Shown: in pieces, positions 23,752 through 32,741 of the stretch | Numbering within the stretch: position 1 is the stretch's first letter | How the letters are laid out: each line of letters begins with the position of its first letter | Assembly: GCA_020051075.1 (NCBI GenBank) | Contig: JAGVJP010000081.1 | Location: 1-36,090 of the forward strand | Length of the DNA: 36,090 nt | Direction of reading: 5' to 3' | DNA from: Parachlamydiales bacterium | Lineage (GTDB): Bacteria > Chlamydiota > Chlamydiia > Chlamydiales > Parachlamydiaceae | Program-made: the position numbers and the translations under genes | Notes under the pieces: generated by a model | The model's database searches: none | What the model was told of the DNA's origin: nothing | Seen by the model: only the letters and a program-made list of their open reading frames with translations

Positions 23752-24987
23752 TCAGTTTTCCCATTTCCCTTTCTGGATGAGCTTGACTTGCTTGCCGCTA
23801 TAGGTGATGGCATCGACATCGACATATTCGTTCGAGATCATCATGTCGACATGGACGTTGCTGACATTGCATCCGACTGCAGCTAGTTCTTCCGGTGTCA
23901 TCTTGGTGCCCCCATCAAGGCAGAAGCTGTAGGCGAAGCCCAAAGCGATATGGCAGGCAGCATTTTCATCGAACAAGATCTCTTCGAAGACCCTTCCGCT
24001 TTGGAAGATAGGGGAGTCAGTGCCGACAAGGGCAACTTCGCCTAAATAGCGTGCTCCTTCATCTGTCTCAATATACTTGGTGAAGTTCTCTTTGCCTTCA
24101 TCGGCATCGAAGTGGATGAGTTTGCCTTCTTTAAATTCTAGACGCAATCCTTTGATTAGCTTCCCATTGACGAGGATCGGCCGAGTCACTTTGACTTTTC
24201 CAGTTGTTAAATTGCGGTCTGGCGTTGTGAAGCATTCTTCAGTAGGAATATTTGGTTCGAATTCAGCGCGCGGTCCGCTGCTGCCTCCTGCTGCAAAGAG
24301 GGCTTTGTCATTTAAGAATACCCTGAGATCTGTATCTGGACCAGTAAAATGCAGTTCTTTGATTTTGAGGTGATTTAAATAGGCGGCACGTTCTTTTAAT
24401 ACGGTATTGTGCTTTTCCCAGAGTTTTTGGCAGTCTGGCTGATCTGCCCTGCAAATTTTAAAGATCTGCTCCCACAAAGCCCAGTAGGCTTGTTCTTCGT
24501 CCAATTCAGGGAAAATCTTCTTTGCCCATTTAGGTGTTGCAGCGGCGGCAACGGTCCATTGGACTTTGGATTTGCCCACGCCTTCGTTGAAATAATATTT
24601 TAACGCTTTCCAGTAACTGCTGCTGATGGTGTTATTTTTCTTGGGATCTTGATCAGATAAGGCTTCAGGGTATTCGCTGCCGATGATCCGAAGGATCGCA
24701 GCCCCTTCGTCGACAAATTCATTAAATTTCTCTGTGACATACTTTGGGACATAAGAGAGATATTCTTCATCAGTCGTTTCTTGAATTCGGGTTCTTGTGA
24801 GCAGGGGGTCGACGAAGTCGACGTTGACATGTTTGGCGCCTCGGCGGTAAGCAGCTTTGTATAGAAGAGCGATGAAATCACGGTGAATGAGTTCTCCAGT
24901 GATATTGACAATCTGTCCTTGTTGGACATTCACACCATAGTCAATGAGTAAATTGGCATAGGTCTCGAGTTTTTGTTTGAAATCCAT
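23752..24987 (-). CDS. M29-family metallo-aminopeptidase (AmpS/PepS-like)
   Basis: A cytoplasmic aminopeptidase that removes N-terminal residues from peptides with two divalent metals. It has 411 residues, the family length. Metal ligands are in the expected positions: Glu250 in IPTEECFTTPDR, Glu317 in ARYLGEVALV, His346 in NAACHIALG, and His379/Asp381 in GCNVSNVHVDMM. The C-terminal segment NEYVDVDAITYSGK is also typical. Peptide recycling is the likely role, sensible for a bacterium importing host peptides. The palindromic element at 25051-25110 lies in its 5' leader. The leader region (24988-25149) holds no other gene. Confidence 0.93.
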   Translation of the reverse strand: MDFKQKLETYANLLIDYGVNVQQGQIVNITGELIHRDFIALLYKAAYRRGAKHVNVDFVDPLLTRTRIQETTDEEYLSYVPKYVTEKFNEFVDEGAAILRIIGSEYPEALSDQDPKKNNTISSSYWKALKYYFNEGVGKSKVQWTVAAAATPKWAKKIFPELDEEQAYWALWEQIFKICRADQPDCQKLWEKHNTVLKERAAYLNHLKIKELHFTGPDTDLRVFLNDKALFAAGGSSGPRAEFEPNIPTEECFTTPDRNLTTGKVKVTRPILVNGKLIKGLRLEFKEGKLIHFDADEGKENFTKYIETDEGARYLGEVALVGTDSPIFQSGRVFEEILFDENAACHIALGFAYSFCLDGGTKMTPEELAAVGCNVSNVHVDMMISNEYVDVDAITYSGKQVKLIQKGKWEN

Positions 24988-25050
24988 AGAGGTAAACCTT
25001 TGAGTTAGGAATCTTTTCTGAGAATTTAAAGGGATTTGAAATTAAATAAA

Positions 25051-25110
25051 ACCACTATCCTTCCCATTCTGTCAAATTTTACAGGATGGGCAAGATAGGA
25101 AAGATAGTGT
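25051..25110 (+). repeat. palindromic element in the 5' leader of the M29 peptidase
   Basis: ACCACTATCCTTCCCATTCTGT (25051-25072, written here as a left arm) pairs with the right arm starting ACAGGATGGG (25081). The right arm contains the extra 9-nt GATAG-type unit, as in the other copies. The 27-nt core at 25081-25107 differs from the 3079 and 32706 cores at only three positions. Confidence 0.85.
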
Positions 25111-25149
25111 TGATTAAGATGAGAAGGTCTTAGTCTGAGCGTATGGCAC

Positions 25150-25794
25150 TCAAGGGATAAGGATATCTTTGCCTTTAGTTTTGATAATCATTTTGCCTGG
25201 TTTAGCTCCATTGGTAAGGAGAATACGGCTGAACCCTCCGACAGCTTCGGTAAGCTCACCTTCTGTTGAAGTAAAGAAGTTAGGGAGAGGTTGATTATTA
25301 TTTTCTAATACAGACAGGATATTGGTTCTTCCCCATATTGTGATCGCACCAATGAACTCCCCATTCTCTGGATTATACAGACTTGTTGATCCATTTGGTG
25401 GAGCAAGAGCCGTGCCCAATGTTACAAATCCACTGACTTGCCTTCCATGGATCCAAACAATATTGGGATGGGTTGGAAATACTCTTACAGCATCAATGAT
25501 GCCTACAGCCTCAAAATTTGTCCCTGTCACAGGACTGAAAGGAACAGCTTTCGTCGAACTGATAAAAACTGAGCCTTTGATAATACGGTTGCCTTTAGCT
25601 TTGAGATTAATTTTGGTAACGTTTTCGCCAAATCCATTGCTGAGAGGATTAGGGTAGAAATAAGTTCCTCCCCCCTTAACAATAACAGATTGTTTATGGT
25701 GTAGATCTGAAGAATCGTGAGACCCAGCGATTAATCCGGTTGTAGTAACAGTCATGAGTGCTAATGTAAACAGATAATTTATAAATCTATTCAT
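25150..25794 (-). CDS. secreted beta-rich protein, function unknown
   Basis: A 214-residue protein from the ATG at 25794. The frame extends to 25863, but AAAAGGTAG precedes 25794, and a signal peptide begins exactly there (MNRFINYLFTLALMTVTTTGLIAG, cleavage near 23). The mature part is rich in Gly, Thr, Val and Ile with short alternating hydrophobic strands (IVKGGGTYFYPNP, RIIKGSVFISSTK, FEAVGIIDAVRVFP, GEFIGAITIWGR, EAVGGFSRILLTNG), so a small beta-barrel or jelly-roll is likely. Only superficial likeness to dirigent/allene-oxide-cyclase barrels is seen and not claimed. There are no cysteines in the mature part. It is likely extracytoplasmic, possibly surface-associated. It lies between smr and the peptidase on the same strand. 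Confidence 0.68.
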   Translation of the reverse strand: MNRFINYLFTLALMTVTTTGLIAGSHDSSDLHHKQSVIVKGGGTYFYPNPLSNGFGENVTKINLKAKGNRIIKGSVFISSTKAVPFSPVTGTNFEAVGIIDAVRVFPTHPNIVWIHGRQVSGFVTLGTALAPPNGSTSLYNPENGEFIGAITIWGRTNILSVLENNNQPLPNFFTSTEGELTEAVGGFSRILLTNGAKPGKMIIKTKGKDILIP

Positions 25795-25879
25795 AGAGAC
25801 TACCTTTTCTTGAGGGTTATGGTGTTCACCATTGGTATATATGGGATCGTCACTTTGAATCAATTATTTTTTCAAAGAT

Positions 25880-26134
25880 CTAAAATTTGAAGTGGACGAA
25901 GATGCGTCCAAAATTTTTGCTGTCCTTTTCGATGCGATGAACCAATGCCTTGATATTTTTCTGTTCAAGGAAGCGGAGAACCTTTTTCTTCAACTGCCCG
26001 CTTCCCTTTCCTGGAATGATCTCCACAAGGGTAATTTTTTTTTCGACAGCTTCGTTGATGATTCTAGTCAATTCGTTGTCGATGAGCAATCCTCGATTGA
26101 AAATCTCATGCAAGTCCAGTTTCAGTTTAGCCAT
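25880..26134 (-). CDS. Smr-domain protein (small MutS-related)
   Basis: An 84-residue stand-alone Smr domain from the ATG at 26134; a GTG two codons earlier (26140) is the alternative. Diagnostic features are the N-terminal LDLHE (6-10), where DLH is the Smr box, and PGKGSGQLKKKVLRFL (41-56), the H/GKGxG loop. Smr domains bind or nick branched DNA, or cleave mRNA at collided ribosomes as in the eukaryotic NONU-1/Cue2 group; the substrate of short bacterial versions is uncertain. The start overlaps the aguA stop by 8 bp, so it is probably translated from the same mRNA. Confidence 0.85.
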   Translation of the reverse strand: MAKLKLDLHEIFNRGLLIDNELTRIINEAVEKKITLVEIIPGKGSGQLKKKVLRFLEQKNIKALVHRIEKDSKNFGRIFVHFKF

Positions 26135-27182
26135 GATCACCCACAGGCTCTTGTTGGCTGAGGCAGTGGAAGCTCCCTAGGCCCCAAATGATGTCTCTGG
26201 AGTCGAGGCCGACCACGTCTCTGTCTTTGAAACATGCCGCAAGCTGCTCGAGAGCGATCTCATCCTGCGGGTCGTTGAAAATAGGCACAATCACTGCGGC
26301 ATTGGAGATGTAGAAGTTGGCATAACTGCAGGGGAGCATCTGTCCTTCCATGAAGAATGGAGCTGGCATCGGCAGGTCGATGACGGTGAGGGGAGTGCCG
26401 TTGAGCAGTTTCATCTGAGTTAAGGCTTTTCGATTTCGCTGCAAAACTGCATAGTCCGGGTGGGATTTGTCCTCAGCGACGACGGTGACAACGGTGTCCG
26501 TGCTGACAAAGCGGGTCAAGTCGTCGATATGGCCGTCGGTGTCGTCCCCCTCAATTCCATCTTCGAGCCAGAGAATCTGTTCGACGCCATAGAAGTCGAT
26601 GAGATACTGCTCGATTTGACGTTGGCTGAGGGAAGGGTTTCGGTTTGGATTCAACAGGCAAGCCTTCGTTGTCAGAACCGTTCCAGCGCCGTTGAATTCG
26701 ACAGACCCTCCTTCCATGATGATCCCTGGGTGGAAACAGGGCAGCCCTAAAGATTGGGCGGTCTTGGTTGGGATGACATCGTCGAGGTCATGAGGAGGGT
26801 ATTTTCCTCCCCACGCATTGTAGTCCCAATCGACGATGACCTTTCTATCTATCTGTGTGTTGCGGACAACAAATGCAGGACCGTGGTCTCTGCACCAAGC
26901 ATCATTGGTCGGGTGGAGAAAGAACTCCACCTGATGGAGGTCGACTCCAGCTGCCTTCAGGCGCTGCTCTGCGCCTTGCTGCATTTCTGGGCTGCAGACA
27001 TTAATCCGAACTTTTTCCCCCTTGACGAGGTGGCCAATAAACTGGCAGTAGATGTCGAAGATCGCTTCAATTTTTCCAGGCCAGGTGTTCTCGTTGTGAG
27101 GCCAGCTGAGCCAAGTGGCTTCATGCCTCTCCCATTCAGCAGGAAAATGATAGCCTAGCTGTTTTGGCGTGGCCACCATCAT
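26127..27182 (-). CDS. aguA: agmatine deiminase
   Basis: Converts agmatine to N-carbamoylputrescine and ammonia; a member of the guanidino-modifying (PAD-like) superfamily. It has 351 residues. Seen: substrate-binding WLSWPHNENTWPG (24-36), DAWCRDHGPAFV (94-105), MEGGSVEFNG (156-165) with Glu157, DGHIDDLTRFV with His218, and the catalytic Cys340 in GLGSFHCLSQQEP. The full catalytic set (Glu, His, Cys) is present. The 5' end overlaps aguB by 4 bp (ATGA), and smr overlaps the 3' end. With aguB it makes putrescine from agmatine. No arginine decarboxylase is seen in the window, so agmatine must come from a gene elsewhere or from the host. Confidence 0.95.
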   Translation of the reverse strand: MMVATPKQLGYHFPAEWERHEATWLSWPHNENTWPGKIEAIFDIYCQFIGHLVKGEKVRINVCSPEMQQGAEQRLKAAGVDLHQVEFFLHPTNDAWCRDHGPAFVVRNTQIDRKVIVDWDYNAWGGKYPPHDLDDVIPTKTAQSLGLPCFHPGIIMEGGSVEFNGAGTVLTTKACLLNPNRNPSLSQRQIEQYLIDFYGVEQILWLEDGIEGDDTDGHIDDLTRFVSTDTVVTVVAEDKSHPDYAVLQRNRKALTQMKLLNGTPLTVIDLPMPAPFFMEGQMLPCSYANFYISNAAVIVPIFNDPQDEIALEQLAACFKDRDVVGLDSRDIIWGLGSFHCLSQQEPVGDHG

Positions 27183-28063
27183 TTCACCTCATCATCGAGG
27201 AATCGGGATGTGATCGGCTGGTAGGTCTCGATGCGGCGGTCGCGCAGAAAGGGCCAGTGGGTGCGATAATAGTCCGATTGAGCGAGGTCGACATCGACGA
27301 CAGCAACATCTTCGGCGGCATAGGGCGCCTGATAGCTGATGGCGCCGAATGGGTTCGCCACAAAAGATCCACCCCAAAACTTCAGTTCATCTTCGATGCC
27401 AGTCCGATTGACGGCGATGACATGGACGCCATTGGCGATGGCATGACTTCGTTGGATCGTCTGCCAGGCCTCATATTGGAGGCGGTTTGTTTCTTCGTCT
27501 TGACTTAATGCCCACCCGATGGCAGTCGGATAGAATAGCATCTGTGCGCCCATCAAAGAGGTGATCCGCGCAGCTTCCGGGTACCATTGATCCCAGCAAA
27601 TGAGCACGCCGATTTTAGCATAGCGGGTCTGAAACACTTTGTAGCCGAGATCGCCGGGGGTGAAGTAGAACTTCTCATAGAAGCCAGGATCATCGGGGAT
27701 GTGCATCTTTCGATATTTTCCTAGATATTCGCCGCCAGCATCGATAACAGCTGTGGTGTTGTGGTAGAGTCCTTCTGCACGCTTTTCAAACAAGGAGGCG
27801 ACGATGACGATGTCATAGGCTGCAGCAAGCTGGGAGAGTCGGTCTGTAGTGGGCCCTGGCACCTGTTCTGCAAGGGCGAAGTTGTCATAGTTTTCGGTGT
27901 TGCAGAAATAGAGAGAGCGAAAAAGCTCCGGCAAACAGACAATCTGGGCCCCTTTGTCGGCGGCTTCTTTGATTTTCTCTATTGCAGAAGTGATGTTTTT
28001 TTCGGGTTGTTGTTCGCATCTCGGCTGTATGATACCCACTTTTATCGTTGACTTTTGTTTCAT
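27179..28063 (-). CDS. aguB: N-carbamoylputrescine amidohydrolase
   Basis: A carbon-nitrogen hydrolase of the nitrilase superfamily, 294 residues. It hydrolyses N-carbamoylputrescine to putrescine, CO2 and ammonia. The Glu-Lys-Cys triad is intact: Glu46 in CLPELF, Lys119 in KYRKMHIPD, Cys156 in LICWDQWYPEAAR. FYEKFYFTPGD and the WPFLRDRRIETYQPI ending are those of the AguB/NLP1 group. The gene is read before aguA with a 4-bp overlap, the order typical of this two-step pathway. Its own start follows glyA (stop 28083) by about 20 nt, so glyA-aguB-aguA-smr may be one transcript. Confidence 0.95.
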   Translation of the reverse strand: MKQKSTIKVGIIQPRCEQQPEKNITSAIEKIKEAADKGAQIVCLPELFRSLYFCNTENYDNFALAEQVPGPTTDRLSQLAAAYDIVIVASLFEKRAEGLYHNTTAVIDAGGEYLGKYRKMHIPDDPGFYEKFYFTPGDLGYKVFQTRYAKIGVLICWDQWYPEAARITSLMGAQMLFYPTAIGWALSQDEETNRLQYEAWQTIQRSHAIANGVHVIAVNRTGIEDELKFWGGSFVANPFGAISYQAPYAAEDVAVVDVDLAQSDYYRTHWPFLRDRRIETYQPITSRFLDDEVK

Positions 28064-28082
28064 GAGGCACGCTCCATTATTT

Positions 28083-29558
28083 CTATATTTCTATTTCAGG
28101 ATAAAGAGGAAACTGCTGTAGAAGGTTGGTCACCCGAGCTTGAGCTTCTTCTAAAATCGCCGGGTCAACGACGGAGTTGGCTTTGCTTGGCTGGCCTGTT
28201 TTTTCAACTGTTGTTGGCTTTGTATGCGACAGGATTGAGACGATGATGTCGGCAATCTCTTCCATCTCCACTTTGCCCATCCCTAGCGTTGTCAAAGCAG
28301 GCGTCCCTAGTCTGATGCCTGAGGTATACCATGGACCTTGAACGTCAAACGGGATCGCATTTCGATTTGCTGTGATCAATGCCGACCTCAACGCTGTTTC
28401 TGCATGCCGCCCTGTCAATCCAAACTTGGAGACATCAACAATCATCAAGTGGTTTTCAGTTCCCCCTGTGACAAGTCTCACCCCCTTAGAGGTGAATCTT
28501 TCCGCCAGGGCTTGGGCATTGTTTACAATGTGGTTTGCATACGTTTTAAAGTCAGGTTGATTTGCTTCTTGAAAGGCGATGGCTTTGGCTGCCATGACAT
28601 GGGGCAGTGGGCCGCCCAACACCATGGGACATCCTTTATTCACCGACTCAGCAAAGTCTTTCTTGCAGAGAACGATCCCTCCTCTAGGACCTCTCAACGT
28701 CTTATGCGTTGTTGAAGAGACGATATCAGCGTACGGGATCGGGTTATATTCTCCAGTGAATACCCCGCCAGCGACTAATCCAGCAAAGTGGGCCATGTCG
28801 ACGAAGAGGACGGCTCCAACAGAATCGGCAATTTCACGCATTTTAGCGAAGTTGAGCCGGCGCGGATGCGCGGAATACCCGGCGAGGAGGATGGCCGGCT
28901 TCTCTGCCATCACCTGTTTAGCGAGTGCATCATAGTCTAGCAATTCCGTTTTTCTGTCGACGTCATAAAGAACTGATTTCATGATTTTTGAGGAGATATT
29001 ATGGCGATAGCCATGGGTGAGATGGCCGCCTGAATTCAACGACATCCCCATCAATTTTTGGTTGACGAGGAGCTGACGAATGGATTCATATTCTTCTGGA
29101 GTCAGTTCGTCGATGGATTTTTTCCCCAGTTTCTCCAAAGCAGGTGTTTGCACTCGATGAAGAAGAATGGCCCATATCGCCACTAAATTGGCATCGGCGC
29201 CAGAGTGAGGCTGCACGTAAGCGTGGTCGCAGCCGAATAACTTGATCAGCTCTTTCTGCGCCAGCTCTTCGACAGAGTCGACGTTGTTGCAGCCTGCGTA
29301 AAAACGGTGGTGTGGATAGCCTTCGGCGTATTTATCTGTTAATAGGTTTCCCATGGATAACTGAACGGCTAACGATGAGAAATTCTCTGAGGCAATCAAC
29401 TTGAGGTGGGAACGCTCATCTTTAAGTTCTTGTATGATCGCTTGTCCAACTTCGGGGTAGACGCTGTTGATGTGATCTAAAGCTGCCAGATAGGCTATCG
29501 CAGCTGTACGAGACTGCTCAACCGGGTGTTTAGCGAGATATTTCTTTAATAAAGACAT
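28083..29558 (-). CDS. glyA: serine hydroxymethyltransferase (chlamydial long form)
   Basis: A PLP enzyme that interconverts serine and glycine, loading tetrahydrofolate with a one-carbon unit. It has 491 residues, about 70 more than the common bacterial form. Much of the excess is an insertion at about 134-170 (HRVQTPALEKLGKKSIDELT...), as known from Chlamydia GlyA. Conserved parts are LIASENF (54-60), DKYAEGYPHHRFYAGC (75-90), HSGADANLVAIWA (118-130), and the PLP lysine Lys286 in SSTTHKTLRGPRGG. In Chlamydia the enzyme also racemises alanine for peptidoglycan; that side activity may apply here but cannot be read from sequence. A perfect GGAGG lies 5 nt before the ATG. Confidence 0.97.
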   Translation of the reverse strand: MSLLKKYLAKHPVEQSRTAAIAYLAALDHINSVYPEVGQAIIQELKDERSHLKLIASENFSSLAVQLSMGNLLTDKYAEGYPHHRFYAGCNNVDSVEELAQKELIKLFGCDHAYVQPHSGADANLVAIWAILLHRVQTPALEKLGKKSIDELTPEEYESIRQLLVNQKLMGMSLNSGGHLTHGYRHNISSKIMKSVLYDVDRKTELLDYDALAKQVMAEKPAILLAGYSAHPRRLNFAKMREIADSVGAVLFVDMAHFAGLVAGGVFTGEYNPIPYADIVSSTTHKTLRGPRGGIVLCKKDFAESVNKGCPMVLGGPLPHVMAAKAIAFQEANQPDFKTYANHIVNNAQALAERFTSKGVRLVTGGTENHLMIVDVSKFGLTGRHAETALRSALITANRNAIPFDVQGPWYTSGIRLGTPALTTLGMGKVEMEEIADIIVSILSHTKPTTVEKTGQPSKANSVVDPAILEEAQARVTNLLQQFPLYPEIEI

Positions 29559-29579
29559 AGAACCTCCTTTATGTATTTA

Positions 29580-29686
29580 AAACACAGAGGACACAGAGGG
29601 CACGGAGGAAGTAATTTCAATCATTACCTGCGTTCATTATTGTTCACCATGTGTCTAATCTCTGTGTTCTCTGTGCCTCTGTGTTT
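29580..29686. repeat. inverted repeat of CACAGAG words between valS and glyA
   Basis: The left arm 29580-29602 (AAACACAGAGGACACAGAGG...) and right arm 29661-29686 (...CTGTGCCTCTGTGTTT) are imperfect reverse complements. An inner GTAAT/ATTAC hairpin sits at 29610-29627. The region of about 150 bp has no gene. It may be the 3' structure of the valS mRNA or the glyA leader. Confidence 0.7.
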
Positions 29687-29707
29687 CTATTTGTGAGAAG
29701 CTGCTTG

Positions 29708-32578
29708 TTATGTTTCTAAAGACGCTAGTTTTTGCGTAATCTCGCGCAGTTCTTTGTTTCCCTGTTCGAGTTGCTCCCTCAGCTTTGCAATGAGCTGCTG
29801 TGGAGCCTTGTTGACGAACTCATCATTTGCCAGCTGAGTCTGGAGCTTCTCCTGAGCCGCTGTTAATTTTTCTTTCTCTTTATTGAGCCGCTTTAATTCT
29901 TCATTGAATAGTTCTTCAGGGAGCGGCAGCATGATTTTAAGTCCGCGGCAGACCCCTGTCGAGGCGAATCCTAAATCCGGTTCTTGATTTTGAATAGAGA
30001 TTTTGTTCGCTTTCACTAAGGCTGAGATCATCAGGAAGTTATTTTGGACAATTTGCCAATCGAGGTCATGAGCAGAGCCAACGATATAGACATCGGTCGC
30101 TGCTCCAGGCGGAAGCTTCATCTCGCCGCGGATATTACGGATGGTGTAGATCACCTGTTCCATCAAAGCAAACATCGCATCGACTTCAGGGTTGATGTCC
30201 CTTTCTCTCACAGGCTGCGGATAGGGGGCAGCGATGCAAGCGGAGCTCTGGAGAGCCGCTATGCATTCCTTTGTGTAGGGGTCGCAATCGTCATGGATTG
30301 AAATTGAGGCATCGACACCGTTCAACTGCTCTTTCAGGATGTGGAAAATCTCTTCAGTGATGAAGGGCACGATGGGGTGCATCAGCCGTATGGACTGACA
30401 CAAGACGATGACAAGAAGTTTCTGTTTGTTAATTCTTTCCTGTGGAGTTCCGACTTTTCCAAAAAGCACCGGTTTTGAGAATTCGACATAGAAGGCGCAG
30501 AATTCCTTCCAGAAAAACTCATAGGCTTCCATCGCTGCTTGATCGAATTCATATTTTTCAAGATGGCCGTTGACGCTTTTGACAGTCCGATTCAACGTCG
30601 ATAGAATCCACCGGTCTTCGAGGGTCAATAGCTGTTCGTTCAACCCCTGAGCAAGGATGTGGCCGTGCAGCGCAGTTTTGTTTTCAACGTCGTTGCCTTC
30701 CAAGTTCTGTAAAACAAAGCGGGCGCCATTCCAAACTTTATTGGCAAAGTTTTTAAACTCTTCAAAACGGCGCCTGTCAAGATCTATCTGCCTCGCATGG
30801 GTTGTGCTCGCGCAAAGCGCCATCCGTACAGCGTCGGTGCCATATTGGTCGATCATTTCGATCGGGTCGATGACGTTGCCTTTCGTCTTAGACATTTTCT
30901 CCCATTTGGAGAGCACCTCTTTAGGCTGAGGTTTGCCCAAGTCGTAAGCGAGCCGTTCTTCTTCAGAGACATAGGCGACGCCGCCGTCAGGTTTGTTCCG
31001 CCAATACGATTTGCCATAGATCAAGCCGTTCATAAAGGTTTCAGGAAAGGGGACCTCTCCCATCACATAGTTCCCGAGGGCGAGCATCCGGGCGATCCAG
31101 AAGAATAAGATGTCATGTCCGGTGACAAGGACTGCATTGGGATAGAATTTATCTAAGACAGCATTTTGTTCTGGCCATCCAAGAGTGGAAAATGGCCATA
31201 GGGCTGATGAAAACCACGTGTCGAGAACATCGGGATCTTGAATCCAGTCTTCCGGAGCGGCTTTGACTTCTTCAGGTTCATCAGGGCCTTCATGGCAGAT
31301 CAGCTGGGAGGGATCTGTTCGGTGATACCAAATGGGGATCCGATGTCCCCACCACAGCTGTCTGCTGATGCACCAGTCGCGCAGGTTGTCGATCCAGTGG
31401 AAGTAGGTGGACTCCCAATAAGAAGGGATGAGCTTAGTTTGTCCTTCAACAACAAACTTCTTGAGCTCCCCGGCAAAACCGCTCATCTTGACAAACCACT
31501 GTTTGGAAAGATAGGGCTCTATCGTCGCTTTGGAGCGGTAGGAGACTCCAACGCGGTGGGTGTGGCGGTCGATTTTCTCTAGCCATCCTTCTTTTTCTAA
31601 CTGTTTGACCACGGCTTCCCTGGCTTCAGCCATCGTCAGCCCTTCAAAAGGGCCGCCGTTGGCGTTGATCCGTCCATCTGGCGTCATGATGTTGATGAGG
31701 GGGAGTCCGTGGGCAAGTCCCATCTGATTGTCATTAGGATCATGTGCTGGAGTGATCTTGACAGCGCCCGTTCCAAAGGAGGGATCCACTTGCGGATCTT
31801 CGATGATGGGGATGACGCGATGAGTGATCGGGAGTTTAATCTGCTTGCCGACGAGATGCGAATAACGGAGATCTCCTGGCGAAACCGCGACGGCGGTGTC
31901 TCCGAGCATGGTCTCTGGACGTGTCGTTGAGATGCTGATGAAGCCCGATCCATCGGCCAATGGGTAGCGGATGGTCCACATATAAGAATCCCGTTCTTCA
32001 TATTCGACTTCGTCATCGGCTAAAGCTGTCTGTGTGACGGGGTCCCAGTTGACGAGGTAGTCCCCGCGGTAGATGAGACCTTGGTCAAAGAGTTTTTTAA
32101 ATGTTGTTCTGACGGCTTGGTTATTCTTTTCATCCATCGTGAAGCGGAGGCGGGACCAGTCGCAGGAACATCCGAGCATCTTGAGTTGGTTGATAATCCG
32201 CGATTCGCTTTTTTCTTTCCATTCCCAGACGTGGTTAAGAAACTCTTCTCTGGAGTAGTCCTTTCTTTTCTTCCCTTCGGTGTTGATGAGATGCCGTTCG
32301 ACAACAGTCTGAGTGGCGATGCCGGCATGGTCTGTTCCTGGCACCCAGAGAACTTCAAAGCCTAACATCCGTTTCCATCTGATTAAGATGTCTTGCAGGG
32401 TGTTGACAAGGGCATGTCCCATGTGGAGGATGCCGGTGACATTCGGAGGGGGCATGACGATGCAATAAGGAGGTTTATCGGAGTTGACGTCAGCGATGAA
32501 ATAGCGGAGGCCATCCCAAAATTGGTACCATTTGGCATCGGTGTTCTTAGGGTCGTAGCTTTTGGGGAGATCGGCCAT
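29708..32578 (-). CDS. valS: valyl-tRNA synthetase
   Basis: A class I aminoacyl-tRNA synthetase for valine, 956 residues, of full bacterial length. The HIGH-equivalent PPPNVTGILHMGHAL (43-57) and KMSKTKGNVIDP (561-572) are intact. The editing CP1 domain is present (STTRPETMLGDTAV, 217-230; THRVGVSYRSKATIEP, 340-354). The C-terminal coiled-coil arm characteristic of ValRS occupies the last ~70 residues (LNKEKEKLTAAQEKLQTQLAN...). Upstream, the palindromic element at 32671-32741 lies about 95 nt before the start codon. It is divergent from phr. Confidence 0.97.
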   Translation of the reverse strand: MADLPKSYDPKNTDAKWYQFWDGLRYFIADVNSDKPPYCIVMPPPNVTGILHMGHALVNTLQDILIRWKRMLGFEVLWVPGTDHAGIATQTVVERHLINTEGKKRKDYSREEFLNHVWEWKEKSESRIINQLKMLGCSCDWSRLRFTMDEKNNQAVRTTFKKLFDQGLIYRGDYLVNWDPVTQTALADDEVEYEERDSYMWTIRYPLADGSGFISISTTRPETMLGDTAVAVSPGDLRYSHLVGKQIKLPITHRVIPIIEDPQVDPSFGTGAVKITPAHDPNDNQMGLAHGLPLINIMTPDGRINANGGPFEGLTMAEAREAVVKQLEKEGWLEKIDRHTHRVGVSYRSKATIEPYLSKQWFVKMSGFAGELKKFVVEGQTKLIPSYWESTYFHWIDNLRDWCISRQLWWGHRIPIWYHRTDPSQLICHEGPDEPEEVKAAPEDWIQDPDVLDTWFSSALWPFSTLGWPEQNAVLDKFYPNAVLVTGHDILFFWIARMLALGNYVMGEVPFPETFMNGLIYGKSYWRNKPDGGVAYVSEEERLAYDLGKPQPKEVLSKWEKMSKTKGNVIDPIEMIDQYGTDAVRMALCASTTHARQIDLDRRRFEEFKNFANKVWNGARFVLQNLEGNDVENKTALHGHILAQGLNEQLLTLEDRWILSTLNRTVKSVNGHLEKYEFDQAAMEAYEFFWKEFCAFYVEFSKPVLFGKVGTPQERINKQKLLVIVLCQSIRLMHPIVPFITEEIFHILKEQLNGVDASISIHDDCDPYTKECIAALQSSACIAAPYPQPVRERDINPEVDAMFALMEQVIYTIRNIRGEMKLPPGAATDVYIVGSAHDLDWQIVQNNFLMISALVKANKISIQNQEPDLGFASTGVCRGLKIMLPLPEELFNEELKRLNKEKEKLTAAQEKLQTQLANDEFVNKAPQQLIAKLREQLEQGNKELREITQKLASLET

Positions 32579-32670
32579 GAATTTATACTCTCTGAAATAA
32601 GGATATATAATGGTGCGAGGGTAACATAGATGACATTTTCAATAAAGGATATACATGCCTCTCGTTGAAT

Positions 32671-32741
32671 TATCCTGCCCTATCCCCCTCCATCCTGCTA
32701 ATTTTACAGGATGGGGAGGATAGTAAAGATAGGGCAGGATC
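32671..32741 (+). repeat. palindromic element in the valS-phr divergent region
   Basis: The left arm TATCCTGCCCTATCC... (32671-32697) pairs with 32707-32741. The right arm has an extra 9-nt TAAAGATAG unit, exactly as in the copies at 3000 and 25081. The 27-nt core is 32706-32732. Read towards valS, the hairpin is CCATCCTG, a TAAAATTAG loop, then CAGGATGG. Confidence 0.85.
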
